Of a DNA stretch of 48,343 bases, positions 24,768 through 33,228 are shown in pieces. The notes under the pieces were generated by a model that saw only the letters and a list, made by a program, of their open reading frames with translations, had not been told where the DNA came from and did no database searches. Numbering within the stretch: the first letter of the stretch is position 1; each line of letters opens with the position of its first letter. This DNA is from an uncultured Nostoc sp. (GTDB lineage Bacteria; Cyanobacteriota; Cyanobacteriia; Cyanobacteriales; Nostocaceae). The position numbers were made by a program, and so were the translations under genes. The stretch spans positions 1 through 48,343 of the forward strand of contig NZ_CALMFY010000240.1 of assembly GCF_937863485.1 (NCBI RefSeq), given 5' to 3'.

Positions 24768-25379
24768 TTAACGAATTTGCAGTTCCCTTTCTAACTTGTC
24801 TAAGTCAGTTTTGAGCAAAATGGTCATTTGACCAGTAAAAGCTTTGCCAGTCTTGGGTTGGGCGATTTCTACCCAATATACATAGTGATCGCCTACTCGT
24901 AATTCTCCCTTTAAAGCTTCCCGAATCGGAGTTTTGGCAAAACGCGCCGAGTTAATTACGCTCTGGTTGGGATACTCATACACTACCTGAGCGCGATCGT
25001 AGTCTTGATAAATCTCCAAGCCATAAATCACCCGTAAGGATTCTTGGAGACGCGCAAATGTCATGCCGTTAATGGCATCATACATGGCAGTGCGCTCACT
25101 GCGAATTGTGCCACGGTCTTTAGAAAATTCTACCCTACCGGGGGGTAAAACCGACGCTTGAAAAGTGAATCGTTGAGCAGCTGTATCAGTCTTTTGGACA
25201 AACAATTGCTCTCCACTCCTGGGGCGGAGTGTAGGATGTGCTTTAATCCAGGTGCCTACTTCCTCTGTACTTTGCCCTGGTAAAGCATTAGCTTGAGAAT
25301 CAAAAAGCGTTCCCACGCACAGCCAGGGTGCTAGAGAAAAAGGCAAAATCAAAAAGTTAAACAGAGATTTTTTGAGCAT
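24768..25379 (-). CDS. Secreted conserved hypothetical protein, 203 aa
   Basis: An N-terminal signal sequence (MLKKSLFNFLILPFSLAPWL, with probable cleavage after SQANA) precedes a soluble domain with mixed strand/helix. Motifs GTWIKAHPTLRP, RGTIRSERTAMYDAINGMTF, LEIYQDYDRAQVVYEYP and HYVYWVEIAQP suggest a cyanobacteria-specific periplasmic or thylakoid-lumen protein. No known catalytic motif. ATG 25379. Confidence 0.75.
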   Translation of the reverse strand: MLKKSLFNFLILPFSLAPWLCVGTLFDSQANALPGQSTEEVGTWIKAHPTLRPRSGEQLFVQKTDTAAQRFTFQASVLPPGRVEFSKDRGTIRSERTAMYDAINGMTFARLQESLRVIYGLEIYQDYDRAQVVYEYPNQSVINSARFAKTPIREALKGELRVGDHYVYWVEIAQPKTGKAFTGQMTILLKTDLDKLERELQIR

Positions 25380-25537
25380 TTTGCTATTCAGGACTTTTAT
25401 GGAAATTTCCCCATTAGGAAGTAACCATAGTTTTCCCGTTTTTCAGCAAGATTATTTCAAGCGTCAACCCAACTTAAGACATTAAGGATCTTATTTATCA
25501 ACGCTTTATCATAGAAAAAGCCAAGAATGGAATCGTT

Positions 25538-25690
25538 ATGAGCATTACGTTCAGCCCAGAGTAAGAAGAACTAATTCAGGTTTTGCTAGCAACAGGTAGA
25601 TTTAACAGTGTTGATGAAGTAATTCAAACTGCATTACGCCTTTTAGCGGAAGAGACTCTTTCTTACCAAGGATGGCTCAAGAGTTGTTAG
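25538..25690 (+). pseudogene. ParD/CopG-type antitoxin remnant with in-frame stop
   Basis: Frame from ATG 25538 reads MSITFSPE, a TAA stop (25562-25564), then EELIQVLLATGRFNSVDEVI, QTALRLLAEE and a TAG at 25690. The RFNSVDEVIQTALRLL helix-turn-helix is characteristic of ParD-type ribbon-helix-helix antitoxins. The stop falls where Gln is expected (CAA to TAA). No ParE toxin follows. No other gene is seen in 25380-25671. Confidence 0.65.
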
Positions 25691-25908
25691 TGAATCGTAG
25701 CAATACCCTCAGATGTCATCCCATCAAGTGGGAAGATACCAGTGAGAGCGGATTTGGTTTGCCGAATGAAGAACAATTAGTTGACATACCATATCAGTTT
25801 TCCATCTCCTCAAATGAATATGGTAGGGTTCATGGGTTGTTTATTAAGGAGATTTTCTACATTGTTTGGCTAGACCCAGATCATCTGCTGTACCCCGCAA
25901 AAAATTAA
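25672..25908 (+). CDS. Hypothetical protein, 78 aa (possibly a fragment)
   Basis: Overlaps the ParD remnant by 19 bp in another frame. The sequence is protein-like: CHPIKWEDTSESGFGLPNEE, then YQFSISSNEYGRVHGLFIKE and IFYIVWLDPDHLLYP. I recall similar small cyanobacterial proteins of unknown function ending in WLDPDHxLYP. The first residues may not be native. Confidence 0.5.
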   Translation: MAQELLVNRSNTLRCHPIKWEDTSESGFGLPNEEQLVDIPYQFSISSNEYGRVHGLFIKEIFYIVWLDPDHLLYPAKN

Positions 25909-25952
25909 AGAATCATCGCTACCTTGAGCAGTCTATAAGCGGACATAATGTA

Positions 25953-25988
25953 AAGCCGTGTCCTATTTGGGGCGAATAAGACACGGTT
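25953..25988. terminator. Bidirectional hairpin between convergent genes
   Basis: AAGCCGTGTC pairs with GACACGGTTT, extended inside by TATT/AATA. It sits between the convergent genes ending at 25908 and 26058. T-run is weak on both strands, so efficiency is uncertain. Confidence 0.5.
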
Positions 25989-26057
25989 TCACAGAAGTAT
26001 TTAGTTATAATATTACAAAAATCAAAGTAAGATTTGATTTATACTAAAGTAATCCAT

Positions 26058-26444
26058 TTACTGAGAGTTGTTTCCGAGTTCATTAACTTTCTCTGTTGTG
26101 GGAAAAATTTGGCGATCGTAATTTGTCCTTTCCTGAGTCAAGGCGATCGCACTAAAGAAAATGGCACTTCCTACAGCCAAGGCTACCATAGGACGCTTCA
26201 GCAGGACAAAATCTCTGATAATCCTAGCTAAAGGTCGGCTTTGACGACGTAGCGCCGAAGAAATCATCAATTGTCTCCAAGTAAACGGATCACGGACATA
26301 ATGACCGCTTTGGCAAACTACTAGCCGTTCCTGGCAATAGGGACAGCAAAACAAGCCCATGCGCGTTTTAACTAGTTTTGGTGTAGCATTTCTTTGGCAA
26401 ATTGGGCAAGTAACATAATGATTATCAAAGGTGTGTATATTCAT
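26058..26444 (-). CDS. Zinc-ribbon protein with one C-terminal membrane segment
   Basis: 128 aa. Residues 13-42 contain CPIC and CPYC pairs (CPICQRNATPKLVKTRMG-LFCCPYCQERL), a zinc-ribbon pattern. A basic stretch (RRQSRPLARIIRDF) leads into one hydrophobic helix RPMVALAVGSAIFFSAIALT, then a short polar tail. Likely a membrane-anchored small zinc protein of unknown function. ATG 26444. Confidence 0.65.
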   Translation of the reverse strand: MNIHTFDNHYVTCPICQRNATPKLVKTRMGLFCCPYCQERLVVCQSGHYVRDPFTWRQLMISSALRRQSRPLARIIRDFVLLKRPMVALAVGSAIFFSAIALTQERTNYDRQIFPTTEKVNELGNNSQ

Positions 26445-26938
26445 TTACCTCGTCCGCCTAGTCCATTTACTCGCTCTATAACAATAGTTATATTGAATGC
26501 CGATCAATACTTAGCAGACTTCCAAGTATGGTCTGACATCAGGCATAAATCATACATACATTGTATTACTACAAAGGATGGCTCAATGGTCGTAACACGA
26601 GTATAGCTAGATTTAGGCAAGGATGACTCCTAGTTAATGTTTGCGAGTGCGGCCACCCAGCCCACAAAAACTCTGTTGTCTCTAGAAAGCAATAGCGTTG
26701 GCGCTCACTCGCACTCCACTAGCGACGCCGAATAGCCCAACTTAGGCATCGTTGACCCTTTAACAATTGTCTCCCATTTAACCATTCTGCCCACAAAAGT
26801 TTTGCACAATAACATTTTTTGCTAAAGCTTTGTAAATCAAGCAAATAAAGTCTACTTGTCTGGTTGCTAAATAATGGCTCACAATGAGAAGTAACAGATA
26901 AAAATTTAAATTTTTTCTTACATTTACCCCGCCTCTCA
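26445..26938. other. Gene-free region upstream of the CLC gene
   Basis: No credible coding sequence. 26640-26740 carries GC-richer repeat-like DNA (GTTTGCGAGTGCGGCCACC, GCTCACTCGCACTCC). The 26780-26938 part is AT-rich and likely holds the promoter of the CLC gene. Confidence 0.4.
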
Positions 26939-28843
26939 ATGACTCTCTTGCCTCCCACTCAACTGAGGAAGGTAACGGAACAACCTGCCTTTCCTACACC
27001 TTCCGCTCGTTTAGCTCACCTAATTAATCGTTTTCAACCATCCCCAGAAACAGTTGTGCTGTTTTTAGCTATGCTCATTGGCGGTGGTACTGGTATGGGT
27101 GTAGTCACCTTTCACTATTCAATCCAGCTGATTCACCAGCTGATGCTGGAAAATTTAATGGGTCAAATCGGCGTCTGGGGTGCTTGGACTTTAGCCTGCG
27201 TTCCCACCCTTGGCGGATTAATCGTTGGCTTCATGCGCTGGCGCACTCAAGACTTTGGCCCTGAACTTTCATCTCTAATCGCCGCCTCTCAAGGAACAGA
27301 GATTAAGCGGCCACTAAGACCAGTTACGAAGATGTTAGCCGCATCTGTTTCTTTGGGAAGCGGTGCTTCTTTGGGGCCAGAGGGACCGAGTGTAGAAATT
27401 GGCGCAAATTTTGGGATGTTGTTGTCTGTGATCCTGAATGTATCTCAAGAACAACAACGTTTGCTGTTAGGTGCTGGCGCGGCAGCTGGACTCGCTGCTG
27501 GATTTAATGCTCCCATCGCTGGAGTATTTTTTGCCCTAGAGGTGGTAATGGGAGCTACATCTTTTGCTACTTCTGCTGTGAGTGTGGTGCTGCTAGCGGC
27601 GGTGGTAGCAGCATTAATTGCCCAAATTGGTTTGGGGACACAACCTGCTTTTGATTTACCTGCTTACCAAGTCCGTAGTCCTTTGGAATTACCCCTTTAT
27701 CTTGGCTTGGGTTTAGGGGCCAGCTTAGTTTCTTTGGCTTATACTCAATCAATTCGGGGAGCAAAAGCCTGCTTTGCTGGAAAGGTTCCAGGTTTTGACT
27801 TTTTGGGACGAATTCCTGAGCCGATTCATCCAATTATTGGCGGTGTGATAATTGGCGCAGTTGCTTTGCACTTCCCGCAAATTCTGGGCGTCGGTTATGA
27901 AACTGTAGAAGCAATGCTTCAGGATGTGGAGTTTCCACTCTACCTGTTGGTGGTGCTGTTGGTAGTGAAGCTACTGATGACTGCAATTAGTACGGGTAGT
28001 GGTTTCATTGGCGGTTTGTTTGCACCAGCAATGTTTTTAGGTGCTTCTTTTGGATCAGCTTACGCCAAGATTTTGGCTGTGGCATTCCCGGCTATTTGCG
28101 ATCAGATGGCAGCTCCCCCAGCTTATGCAATGGTAGGAATGGCAGCAGTGCTGGCTGCTAGTGTCAGAGCGCCGTTAACGGCTATTTTAATGCTGTTTGA
28201 ATTAACCCGCGACTATCGGATTGTTTTACCGTTGATGGCAGCTGTGGGTTTGAGTGTTTGGCTAGTGGAAAGGATTAAACCAACTTTTAACTCTAACTCT
28301 AACCTACAACAAATTGGTCTTTCTGAATTGAAAGATGAAAAAGCGGAAATTGTGGAGCAAATTTTGGTAGAAGATGCTATGTACCCCTGTCCAAAAAAGC
28401 TACCTGCAACCCTTGGAGTGTTAGATGCAGCTGTGGAAATGATCCGCGATCGCGCCCGAAGTGCTTTAGTAATTGATGAAGCAGAGCAATTAGTTGGTAT
28501 ACTTTCTCTGGAAGATATTAACCGCGCCCTTGCTCTTTGGCAAACTTACCCAAATTCGCTAACTGAAATTCCAGATAATTTATCCAGTCAAACCCTCATA
28601 GACATTTGTACTACTGAAATCCTCTACGCATGGCAGGATGAACTATTATCTGAAGCTTTAGACCGGATGACTCTTCGAGGTTTGCATCAATTACCAGTGG
28701 TAGCACGAGATAAACCCGATCGCATTTTGGGTTTACTAGAAAGAGAGCAAATTGCATTAACTTGCAATTTAGCAGTTACGCGCAAGGCACTTCGCCACTA
28801 TTTACCAGTCTTACCCACCACAGATATAGTTATTAATAATTAG
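26939..28843 (+). CDS. CLC family chloride channel/antiporter with CBS domains
   Basis: 634 aa. Residues about 35-440 form the CLC membrane core: SLGSGASLGPEGPSVEIG (about 137-154, with the gating glutamate of the GxEGP motif), FNAPIAGVFFALEVVMG, and STGSGFIGGLFAPAMFLGAS. A pair of CBS domains at about 475-620 (VEDAMYPCPKKLPATLGVLD, IDEAEQLVGILSLEDINRAL, LRGLHQLPVV) would bind adenine nucleotides. By eye, the GSGxP central-serine motif is replaced (DFGPEL) and the inner proton glutamate (second E of EcClC FIIEEM) is Val. Transport mechanism is therefore uncertain. ATG 26939. Confidence 0.92.
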   Translation: MTLLPPTQLRKVTEQPAFPTPSARLAHLINRFQPSPETVVLFLAMLIGGGTGMGVVTFHYSIQLIHQLMLENLMGQIGVWGAWTLACVPTLGGLIVGFMRWRTQDFGPELSSLIAASQGTEIKRPLRPVTKMLAASVSLGSGASLGPEGPSVEIGANFGMLLSVILNVSQEQQRLLLGAGAAAGLAAGFNAPIAGVFFALEVVMGATSFATSAVSVVLLAAVVAALIAQIGLGTQPAFDLPAYQVRSPLELPLYLGLGLGASLVSLAYTQSIRGAKACFAGKVPGFDFLGRIPEPIHPIIGGVIIGAVALHFPQILGVGYETVEAMLQDVEFPLYLLVVLLVVKLLMTAISTGSGFIGGLFAPAMFLGASFGSAYAKILAVAFPAICDQMAAPPAYAMVGMAAVLAASVRAPLTAILMLFELTRDYRIVLPLMAAVGLSVWLVERIKPTFNSNSNLQQIGLSELKDEKAEIVEQILVEDAMYPCPKKLPATLGVLDAAVEMIRDRARSALVIDEAEQLVGILSLEDINRALALWQTYPNSLTEIPDNLSSQTLIDICTTEILYAWQDELLSEALDRMTLRGLHQLPVVARDKPDRILGLLEREQIALTCNLAVTRKALRHYLPVLPTTDIVINN

Positions 28844-29091
28844 TCAAGGACCAATCAATTTGGGATTTTAGATTTGCGTTAGCAAGTCTTGTCTATGACA
28901 CACTACGCATAGCTTGCTTTCCCGCAGGAGTACGAGCGTCTTTTAGATTTGTTCCAACCACAAGGGGTGTGGTATGAACCAAAAAACAATTCCATTATCC
29001 AAAATCCAAAATTGGCAAGGTCAAGTATCAAAAACCTTGGACTTTTGATTAATCACTCTTGAGTGCCAATTTTAGATTGAAGAAAACCCGA
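28844..29091. repeat. Repeat-rich spacer
   Basis: Noncoding mixture of ATTTTAGATTT and CAAAATCCAAAAT heptamer-like tracts and GC-rich fragments (CTACGCATAGCTTGCTTTCC type) that recur near 30860 and elsewhere. No gene. Confidence 0.5.
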
Positions 29092-29190
29092 TAGCGCAGT
29101 GTAAAGCCAACTCTTAGAGATGCTTGTCTGCAACACGCCTCTGGTTCGCCAACGGCAACTCTTAGAGTTGCCATGCCGCAGGCTTTACGC
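29092..29190. mobile_element. 99-bp palindromic MITE-like element
   Basis: TAGCGCAGTGTAAAGCC at 29092-29108 and its inverse GGCTTTACGCTGCGCTA at 29174-29190 (one mismatch). The interior has AACTCTTAGAG copies in opposite orientations. A related GCGCAG...TAAAGCCTGCGG segment sits inside the dispersed element at 35702-35885. DNA from 29191 to 29368 is noncoding repeat debris. Confidence 0.65.
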
Positions 29191-29368
29191 TGCGCTACCC
29201 TTGCGTCTTTTAGGTTCATGCTAGACTAATGTCTCGCTACGCGTTTTCACGCCTTGTGGGTGACACAAATCCAAAATTCAAAATCTTCAAGCCCCATCTG
29301 TTTATTGGTGGGGTCAATCCAAAATCTAAAATCTAAAATCTGTTGACTTTGGACTCTTGACTATATTA

Positions 29369-29785
29369 TTAAGCTGTGGCTTCTATAGCTTCATCATCTT
29401 CTTGATCTTCTGGATCTACCTGTCTCAGACGAATGTGCTTTTTGCCTAAAGTGATCAGAAACTCATCTCCTGGTTTAAGATTCATCTGTTTTGTATAAGC
29501 TGAACCTATAAGTAAGTTACCATTCGATTGCACACTAATTCTATAGCTGGCACTACGTCCACCGCGCCCATTAGCACTGGGTGTACTGTCCAACTGAATG
29601 CCTTCGGCATCAATTAGGGCATTTAAGAACTTCATCATATTTACGCGCTCTATACCGTTTTTGGTAATGGTATAGTAGCCGCACTTCTTGGCTTTGTCTT
29701 CCTTGCTCTCGCTCTCTAGCTCTTTGACTTTTTTGAGCAGTTCTTCACCGAGTAGGGGTTCAATTTTTTTCAGTTTAGGCATCAA
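29369..29785 (-). CDS. CyAbrB family transcriptional regulator
   Basis: 138 aa. The N-terminal part is the conserved cyanobacterial AbrB region: KKIEPLLGEELLKKVKELES, KKCGYYTITKNG and MMKFLNALIDAEGIQLD. The C-terminal AbrB/SpoVT swapped-hairpin DNA-binding domain has YRISVQSNGNLLIGSAYTKQ, MNLKPGDEFLITLGKKHIRL. Cyanobacterial AbrB proteins are global regulators linked to nitrogen/carbon status and, in Anabaena, heterocyst genes (family knowledge). The LLGEELLKKVKELE start suggests the cyAbrB2 rather than the CalA/cyAbrB1 clade. Acidic tail DPEDQEDDEAIEATA. Start ATG 29785 or 29782. Confidence 0.9.
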   Translation of the reverse strand: MMPKLKKIEPLLGEELLKKVKELESESKEDKAKKCGYYTITKNGIERVNMMKFLNALIDAEGIQLDSTPSANGRGGRSASYRISVQSNGNLLIGSAYTKQMNLKPGDEFLITLGKKHIRLRQVDPEDQEDDEAIEATA

Positions 29786-30193
29786 CTTAGGTCGAAAATG
29801 AATGTTTGAAGTGTTTGAATCGATTTTATTTTAGCTGACATTGAGCTAATAGGAACATAATCCTTTAGTTTTTATCTCAACCTAGCCAAGTATATTACAC
29901 TCATAGGCACAATTGTTATGTGATTAACAATATTGCCAAGACAATCTATTTTACAGAATGCTGGCAATGCTGATAATTATATATATATAGTTAGTGAATC
30001 ACTGCTAGACTATACAAGTTTTAAGTTTTCTAAACTAACGCTCAAAAGGTTGTTTACAAGCTTTAGATGATAACTGAGTCAGAGAATGATAAGTAAAACT
30101 GATCCTTAGTCAAAGGTCAAGAGGAGGCAGTGCGGTCTTAGGGTCTCCCCAAATAGAGCAATAAGCGTGTTTCCCCAAAAGAGCAACTACCGT
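29786..30193. other. AT-rich divergent spacer between abrB-type and rrf2-type genes
   Basis: No gene found. Contains a TATATATATATA stretch near 29978-29990 and sequence for two divergent promoters. 30120-30193 contains GC-richer, non-palindromic repeat-like DNA. Confidence 0.4.
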
Positions 30194-30743
30194 TCAAGGG
30201 TCAATATTTGGACTCTGTAAAATTGACTATTGACTAAACAATAAACCTTGCCAAAATGAAACTAACTACCAGAGGACACTATAGTGTGAAGGCGTTGCTA
30301 GATTTGAGTTTACAGCCAAGATATGGCCCTGTATCTGTGAGAGCGATCGCCAAACGCCAAGATATCCCAGCTCCTTACCTCGAAAAATTACTAATAGAAA
30401 TGCGTCGTGCGTCAATAGTTAAATCAATTCGTGGTAGCATCGGTGGATACCAATTGGCAAGAGAGCCTGCACAAATATCTATAGGACAAATTTTAGAAGC
30501 AGTTGGCGAGACTAGCCATTTACCCCATCACACCCCAGCACCTGCACAAGCTGAAGATTGGGTAACATTTAGCCTCTGGCAGAGACTCAACCAAAAGCTT
30601 AAAGAAGCTTTGTACAGTATTACTCTGGCAGACCTTTATTACGATGCTCGTAGCTGGCAGGCTTCCCTTGGAGAAGAGGCTAGTTTTGTGGTTTAGTAAA
30701 GAGTCAATAGTCAATAGTCAATAATCCAAATATTGACCCTTGA
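30194..30743. repeat. Inverted 19-bp repeat flanking the rrf2-type gene
   Basis: TCAAGGGTCAATATTTGGA (30194-30212) and its perfect inverse TCCAAATATTGACCCTTGA (30725-30743) lie on either side of the gene. Just inside each are TTGACTA/TAGTCAA heptamers, which extend the complementarity. The gene is thus enclosed by complementary heptamer tracts. Confidence 0.75.
30256..30696 (+). CDS. Rrf2 family transcriptional regulator (cysteine-free)
   Basis: 146 aa. Starts MKLTTRGHYSVKALLDLSLQ with the Rrf2 winged-helix region (PVSVRAIAKRQDIPAPYLEK, IRGSIGGYQLAREPAQISIG). Rrf2 proteins such as IscR and RirA hold an Fe-S cluster through three cysteines; this sequence contains no Cys at all, so it cannot bind one in that manner. 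It resembles CymR-type members, which respond to other signals, but its target is unknown. ATG 30256. Confidence 0.88.
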   Translation: MKLTTRGHYSVKALLDLSLQPRYGPVSVRAIAKRQDIPAPYLEKLLIEMRRASIVKSIRGSIGGYQLAREPAQISIGQILEAVGETSHLPHHTPAPAQAEDWVTFSLWQRLNQKLKEALYSITLADLYYDARSWQASLGEEASFVV

Positions 30744-30969
30744 GAGCCAGTTCACTTGAGAGAGGAAACTCCCGCACATGACTGGCTCCTCTTGACCACG
30801 AATTTTAGATTTTAGGTTTTTTGGTTCATGCCCCGGACAACTCTTGGAGACGCTAACGCGTAGCTTGCTTCCCCGTAGAGGTACGTACCGCTGTTCGCTT
30901 TCGTGGTCAGGGTCAATTCCATTATCCAATTCCATTATCCAAAATTGGTTGACCCTTGACCAGTAACTT

Positions 30970-31941
30970 ATGACTAATAGCATCTATATCTTAATAATTG
31001 CTGCACTTTTAGATTACTTAATTGGCGATCCTTGGAATTGGCCTCATCCAGTGCAAGTTATGGGGTGGGTAATTTCTCGCCTGACTAAATTTTCTCTGCA
31101 ATTGTGTCAAAATTCTCTAACACAACGCCTAGCTGGAATTGTATTAGGCATTATTCTAATAATTGGTAGCGGCCTTGTTGGCTTTTTGATTATTCAAAGT
31201 GCCAAATGGGTTCATCCATTGTTGGGAATTGCAATAGATAGTATTCTTTTGGCTAGTTGTTTTGCTGGCAGAAGTTTGCGAGCAGCAGCAGTGGCTGTTT
31301 TACAACCTTTAACAGCGGGAGATTTGGGGCAGGCTCGGAAGATTTTAAGTAATTACGTTGGTCGAGATACACAAAACCTCTCACAAGCAGAAATTTCACG
31401 AGCCGTTTTAGAAACGGTTGCAGAAAATGCCACCGATGGGGTAATGGCTCCACTTTTTTATGCAATTGTTGGTGTCTTTGTGCCACTTGTGGGGCCAACT
31501 CCCTTGGCTTTAGCATACAAAGCCAGTAGTACCCTTGATTCAATGGTGGGCTATCGGGAAGCACCTTATACTTATTTGGGATGGTTTTGTGCGCGGTTGG
31601 AAGATTGTTTGACTTGGCTACCTTGTCGGTTAACAGTTGTGACTCTGGCGCTGTTATCAGGTAAACCGATGCATGTTTGCCGAATTTGTCGTCGGGATGC
31701 AATTAATGATCCTAGTCCCAATTCTGGCTGGAGTGAGTGCGCCTATGCTGCTTTTTTGGGTGTGCAGATGGGGGGTACAAATTGGTATCGTGGGGTAGCT
31801 AAGTACAAACCACTGCTAGGAGATGCTATTTATCCCATTACTGCAACTTCTATTCAGAATGCTTTGCAGCTGACTCGATATTGTTTTTTGCTATGGTTAG
31901 GGATAGCGATCGCTATATTCTTAATACTCCCAAATAGGTAA
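30970..31941 (+). CDS. cbiB: Adenosylcobinamide-phosphate synthase
   Basis: 323 aa membrane protein of the CobD/CbiB family. It attaches aminopropanol (or its phosphate) to adenosylcobyric acid in late cobalamin (pseudocobalamin in cyanobacteria) synthesis. Motifs: ALLDYLIGDPWNWPHPVQVM at the N-terminus, LSNYVGRDTQNLSQAEISRA, ETVAENATDGVMAPLFYAI, GPTPLALAYKASSTLDSMVG and DPSPNSGWSECAYAAFLGVQ. Several hydrophobic segments. ATG 30970. A pyrR gene follows after about 108 bp of repeat-like DNA; no other cobalamin genes are nearby. Confidence 0.95.
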   Translation: MTNSIYILIIAALLDYLIGDPWNWPHPVQVMGWVISRLTKFSLQLCQNSLTQRLAGIVLGIILIIGSGLVGFLIIQSAKWVHPLLGIAIDSILLASCFAGRSLRAAAVAVLQPLTAGDLGQARKILSNYVGRDTQNLSQAEISRAVLETVAENATDGVMAPLFYAIVGVFVPLVGPTPLALAYKASSTLDSMVGYREAPYTYLGWFCARLEDCLTWLPCRLTVVTLALLSGKPMHVCRICRRDAINDPSPNSGWSECAYAAFLGVQMGGTNWYRGVAKYKPLLGDAIYPITATSIQNALQLTRYCFLLWLGIAIAIFLILPNR

Positions 31942-32049
31942 TGATAAATATAAAGTTAGGAGTTAGAGACGCGATTAATCACGTCTGTACAGGAGTTAAG
32001 AATAAAAATTCCTAACTCTTAACTGATCACTCCTAACTTATCACTCGCT

Positions 32050-32586
32050 ATGTCTGCCAAAGTAGTTGAAATTCTCTCATCAGAAGAAATCCGTCGGACC
32101 TTGACTCGCCTCGCCTCTCAAATTGTGGAAAGGACACGTGATTTGTCTCAACTGGTGCTTCTTGGTATTTATACCAGGGGTGCGTTATTAGCCGAATTGT
32201 TGGCGCGTCAGATTGAGACACTAGAAGGTGTAGCCGTGTCAGTCGGCGCTTTGGACATTACATTTTATCGAGATGACCTTGATAAAATTGGATTGCGGAC
32301 TCCAACGAAAAGCGAAATTCCTTTTGACCTGACGGGGAAAACGGTTGTACTCGTGGATGATGTTATTTTCAAAGGACGGACGATTCGCGCTGCTTTGAAC
32401 GCAGTCAACGAGTACGGTAGACCAGAGGTGATTCGTTTAGCTGTGTTAGTAGACAGAGGTCATCGAGAATTACCAATTCACCCAGATTTTATTGGCAAGC
32501 AGTTGCCTACTGCCAAAGAAGAAGTTGTCAAAGTTTACTTACAAAATTGCGATGGACGAGATGCAGTGGAGTTGATTGGAGATTAG
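32050..32586 (+). CDS. pyrR: Bifunctional pyr regulator / uracil phosphoribosyltransferase PyrR
   Basis: 178 aa, usual length. The PRPP-binding loop VVLVDDVIFKGRTIRAALNA (about 99-118) is clear, with LVLLGIYTRGALLAELLARQ and DITFYRDDL before it and LAVLVDRGHRELPIHPDFIG after. PyrR has uracil phosphoribosyltransferase activity, and in Firmicutes binds pyr mRNA; whether it regulates in cyanobacteria is unproven. No pyrimidine operon or attenuator is visible here. ATG 32050. Confidence 0.95.
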   Translation: MSAKVVEILSSEEIRRTLTRLASQIVERTRDLSQLVLLGIYTRGALLAELLARQIETLEGVAVSVGALDITFYRDDLDKIGLRTPTKSEIPFDLTGKTVVLVDDVIFKGRTIRAALNAVNEYGRPEVIRLAVLVDRGHRELPIHPDFIGKQLPTAKEEVVKVYLQNCDGRDAVELIGD

Positions 32587-32646
32587 GAGTTGGGAGTTAG
32601 AAGAATTTGCTCGATTTGTAAAGACTGACGAATTTTCAGGGTGATA

Positions 32647-32680
32647 TTAGCCAAAACTTATGATCGCAAGTTTTGGCTAA
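32647..32680. terminator. Perfect 13-bp hairpin downstream of pyrR
   Basis: TTAGCCAAAACTT-ATGATCGC-AAGTTTTGGCTAA: fully complementary 13-bp arms with an 8-nt loop, about 60 bp after pyrR. No T-run follows, so it may act as a processing or factor-dependent end, or be a repeat. It also spans the stop codon of the PAS remnant. Confidence 0.5.
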
Positions 32681-32836
32681 CTAATTCTGCTTGTACCCGA
32701 TTGTGGCGCAGCACGGCAAGCCGTTCGCTAATATCCATGATTGCGCCCATCATCCGCACTGGCTTACCTGTTTTGTGATCAACGACATAACCCCTTTGAA
32801 TCCTACTCCTTTGTTTATGGATTACGGTTTTTGGCT
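32659..32836 (-). pseudogene. C-terminal fragment of a PAS/PAC sensor protein
   Basis: Minus-strand frame ending TAA at 32659: RGYVVDHKTGKPVRMMGAIM then DISERLAVLR. This is the end of a PAS domain and PAC motif (MMGAIMDISER) as found before histidine kinase or diguanylate cyclase modules. No start codon or kinase domain remains; the frame opens after a stop near 32837. A decayed remnant. The DNA from 32837 to 33228 shows no other gene. Confidence 0.6.
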
Positions 32837-33228
32837 AACCCACAGCCTAATGTCATGAAAATTTGACATTATCACCATTACTCAATATGAACTAGCTGGT
32901 AATGTTATGAAAACCTGACAATTCGATCCCAGAAGAGCTAATAAATTCGTGAAACAGGTAAAAAACCTATTGAAACCCCTTGATCCCTACATATGCTTAG
33001 TGGTTAATATTGACTTAACATAACAAATAGAACTCCTCCGCTCCCAAAGAAATGCTGATTTTGGCATAACTTGGAATTGATTGGAAGTGATCTCAATTTA
33101 AAAACTTAAAAACTGGGCAAAACCAGGAGTCAGGAATAAGAAGTTCATCTGGAGTGGATGACATTTTATATAGCATTCTTTAACCAGGGGAAATCATTTA
33201 CCGCTTAAACTACTGGAGGCCAAACTAA

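Noticed and set aside
26719..26958. 79-aa minus-strand frame before the CLC gene
   Set aside because: Composition is atypical, it overlaps the CLC start, and no motif is seen.
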